NCBI GenBank assembly: GCA_946403565.1 | Contig: CAMJAJ010000009.1 | Span: 1-12,454 of the forward strand | DNA length: 12,454 nucleotides | Direction: 5' to 3' | Source: an uncultured Treponema sp. | GTDB lineage: Bacteria > Spirochaetota > Spirochaetia > Treponematales > Treponemataceae | In this document: positions 11,000-12,454 of the stretch, in pieces | Position numbering within the stretch: the first letter of the stretch is position 1 | How the letters are laid out: each line of letters starts with the position of its first letter | The notes under the pieces: model-generated | Seen by the model: only the letters and a program-made list of their open reading frames with translations | Databases searched by the model: none | Told to the model about the DNA's origin: nothing | Translations under genes and position numbers: made by a program

Positions 11000-12454
11000 T
11001 CACTCCCCTTCCCCGACCTTGTAGACCTTGATGGGCTGTTCCTTGCCCCGGATGTGCGCGTCGTCCACGAAGGAGAGGCGGGGGCCGCCAGAAATCAGCC
11101 CGCTAGAAGTCAGCCCGCCCGCCGCAGGGGATTGCCCGCCAGAATCCGCCCCGCCGGAGGTCAGCTGACTGACCGTGCTCTCCGAGACGAGGATGTCCGT
11201 GCCGTAGTCCTTGCAGAGCGACTCGATGCGGCTGGCCGTGTTCACGGTGTCGCCGATTATCGTGTACTCCATCCGCTCCCTGCTGCCGATCGTCCCGGCG
11301 AATACGCTCCCCGTGTGTATCCCGATTCCGAAGCGGACGGGCGGCTTGCCTTCCGCCGCATACTGCCTGTTCAGCTCCGCGAGGGCAGCCCGCATCTCCA
11401 CGGCGGCGGCGAACGCGTCCTCCGCATGCTTCTCCGACGGGACGGGTGCGCCAAAGATCGCCATGATTGCGTCCCCGATGTATTTGTTGATTACGCCGTT
11501 ATTGCGCGCAATGCATGCACCCAGGGCCGAAAAGTATCCGTTCAGGAACTGGACGACCTCTTCCGCAGTCAGCTTCTCGCTCATCGCGGTGAAGTTCCTG
11601 ATGTCGCAGAAAAGCACCGTCACTTCCCGGCTTTCCCCGCGCAGGGAGACGCTGCCCCTGGTCAGGTAGTCGCGGACCTTGGGATCCACGACCTTGCCGA
11701 AGGTGTCGCGAAGGAATTCCTTCTCCGCGAGGGATGCCGTCATCTTGTTGAAGCCGTTCGCCAGAAATCCCATCTCATCGTTGGAGACATACTGCACCCC
11801 CTGCGTGTAGTCCCCCTGCTCCACCCTGCCGACGGCGGCGGACAGCAGCTTGAGCGGCTTCCGTATCAGGCGCAGGAGGATGGCCATGATGGCCATGGAA
11901 AGCGTTATCGGAAGGAGCGGGTGAATCAGGATGCTGAGGGAGATGGTGTTCGTCGTGTAAAAGTCCTTGCCGATAAAGTAATAGGTCATCTCGAATATCG
12001 GGTAGATGCAGACCGCGAGGAAGACCATCAGGAAGAGGAAGCGCAGGGAGGGTTTTTCCGTTCCCTTTACCGAGAAGATGTTCCCGTCGGGGAACATGCG
12101 GGGCAGGACCGCGACCCGGTTAAAAATCTCAAGCGCAAGGTAGGTGAGCGTTATGCTCGGTATGGCGGTGATGACCGTGGCAAGGGGGAAGATGATAAGG
12201 ATGGCGGCAAAATTGCGGCCCTCCGCCAGCTGCGCGTACAGGGCGATTCCATATTGGAGGCAGAAGTTGAAGACCCAGCCGAGCAGCACGAGCAGGGCGG
12301 AGGCGATGGGGGTATTTATGATCCGCCGGTTGGTGGTATCCCCCGCCCTGCCCATGAGCAGCGGCAGGGTATACACGATCATGCAGATGCCCGGGATCCC
12401 AAAGCCCCCCAAAAAGGCAAGCTCGTTCAGCCAGGTCTCCTCAAGATAGCACAG
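11000..12454 (-). CDS. Membrane-bound class III adenylate cyclase (N-terminus beyond window)
   Basis: Makes cAMP from ATP at the inner face of the membrane. The reading frame stays open to the right edge, so the true start lies outside; TTG 12412 is not a likely start. Residues below are counted from 12412. Roughly four or five membrane segments (about 9-20, 35-60, 68-98, 122-148, 157-182) lead to a HAMP-like linker (184-235; IRKPLKLL, NDEMGFLANGFNKM). The cyclase domain begins at VTVLFCDIRNFT, with metal-binding D270 and D314 (YIGDA). K310 and D388 mark adenine specificity, and N391 and R395 (NTASRIES) are the transition-state pair, so it should be active as an adenylate rather than guanylate cyclase. 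A Gly/Ser-rich insert (419-445) near the C-terminus comes from a decayed 15-bp repeat. The gene converges with the SDR gene, and no terminator is visible in the 33-base gap. Confidence 0.93.
   Translation of the reverse strand: MCYLEETWLNELAFLGGFGIPGICMIVYTLPLLMGRAGDTTNRRIINTPIASALLVLLGWVFNFCLQYGIALYAQLAEGRNFAAILIIFPLATVITAIPSITLTYLALEIFNRVAVLPRMFPDGNIFSVKGTEKPSLRFLFLMVFLAVCIYPIFEMTYYFIGKDFYTTNTISLSILIHPLLPITLSMAIMAILLRLIRKPLKLLSAAVGRVEQGDYTQGVQYVSNDEMGFLANGFNKMTASLAEKEFLRDTFGKVVDPKVRDYLTRGSVSLRGESREVTVLFCDIRNFTAMSEKLTAEEVVQFLNGYFSALGACIARNNGVINKYIGDAIMAIFGAPVPSEKHAEDAFAAAVEMRAALAELNRQYAAEGKPPVRFGIGIHTGSVFAGTIGSRERMEYTIIGDTVNTASRIESLCKDYGTDILVSESTVSQLTSGGADSGGQSPAAGGLTSSGLISGGPRLSFVDDAHIRGKEQPIKVYKVGEGE
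11085..11165. repeat. Decayed tandem 15-bp repeat within the cyclase gene
   Basis: CCGCCAGAAATCAGC (11085-11099) and CCGCTAGAAGTCAGC (11100-11114) are adjacent. After a 21-base degenerate stretch, CCGCCAGAATCCGCC (11136-11150) and CCGCCGGAGGTCAGC (11151-11165) follow. The unit is a multiple of three, so the frame is kept. On the minus strand it encodes a Gly/Ser/Ala-rich loop between the cyclase core and its last strand. Confidence 0.65.

Noticed and set aside
1..12454. CRISPR array, tRNA, rRNA, transposase or phage integrase
   Set aside because: No regularly spaced repeats, no cloverleaf or rRNA segments and no transposase or integrase motifs were seen. The tandem repeats present lie inside coding sequence.

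Overview
The window reads as one GC-rich bacterial chromosome segment. It has no rRNA, tRNA, phage or plasmid genes. A spirochaete of the Treponema type is my best guess. This rests on gene style: a membrane-bound HAMP/class III adenylate cyclase, RsmE with a long low-complexity insert, and short low-complexity inserts in otherwise conserved proteins. No phylogenetic marker here settles it, so the assignment is tentative.

Layout. (1) 1-2152, minus strand, accessory in character: a DUF234-type AAA ATPase with a PD-(D/E)XK-like C-terminus (48-1478), then a 243-base gap with two inverted repeats, one of them a probable terminator, then a small unrecognised protein (1722-2096) with a clear RBS and a perfect TATAAT box. 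(2) 2154-4619, minus strand: a ferrous iron transporter, FeoA fused to FeoB (2207-4561), with promoter and probable terminator. (3) 4691-4850, plus strand: a compact transcription unit divergent from feoAB, with a sigma70-type promoter, about 120 transcribed bases, a 21-codon ORF, an internal hairpin and a very strong terminator. It looks like a small RNA or dual-function RNA. (4) 4851-5261: no convincing gene, but a perfect 20-bp palindrome, related half-sites and a strong leftward promoter with no obvious gene. (5) 5262-5731, minus: the 3' remnant of an ATPase/winged-helix regulator carrying four tandem copies of a 12-bp PINE-encoding repeat. (6) 5744-6865, minus: a CE2-like SGNH esterase without signal peptide.

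(7) 7043-10177, plus strand: a likely operon of rsmE (16S rRNA U1498 methyltransferase), a WecG/TagA-family protein that appears to lack its catalytic motif, and a sigma54-type AAA+ ATPase that lacks a C-terminal HTH and has an altered GAFTGA loop. (8) 10198-10966: a perfect 16-bp-arm hairpin overlapping a promoter, then an SDR oxidoreductase that may be leaderless. (9) 11000-12454, minus, convergent: a membrane adenylate cyclase whose N-terminus runs off the window.

The genes do not form one pathway. Iron uptake, rRNA modification, carbohydrate deacetylation and cAMP signalling sit side by side. The most unusual items are the small transcript beside feoAB, the altered sigma54-type ATPase with a duplicated palindromic segment, the degenerate WecG-like protein, and the 14-base motif TCTGGACTTTTGAA shared by the rsmE and SDR promoters.
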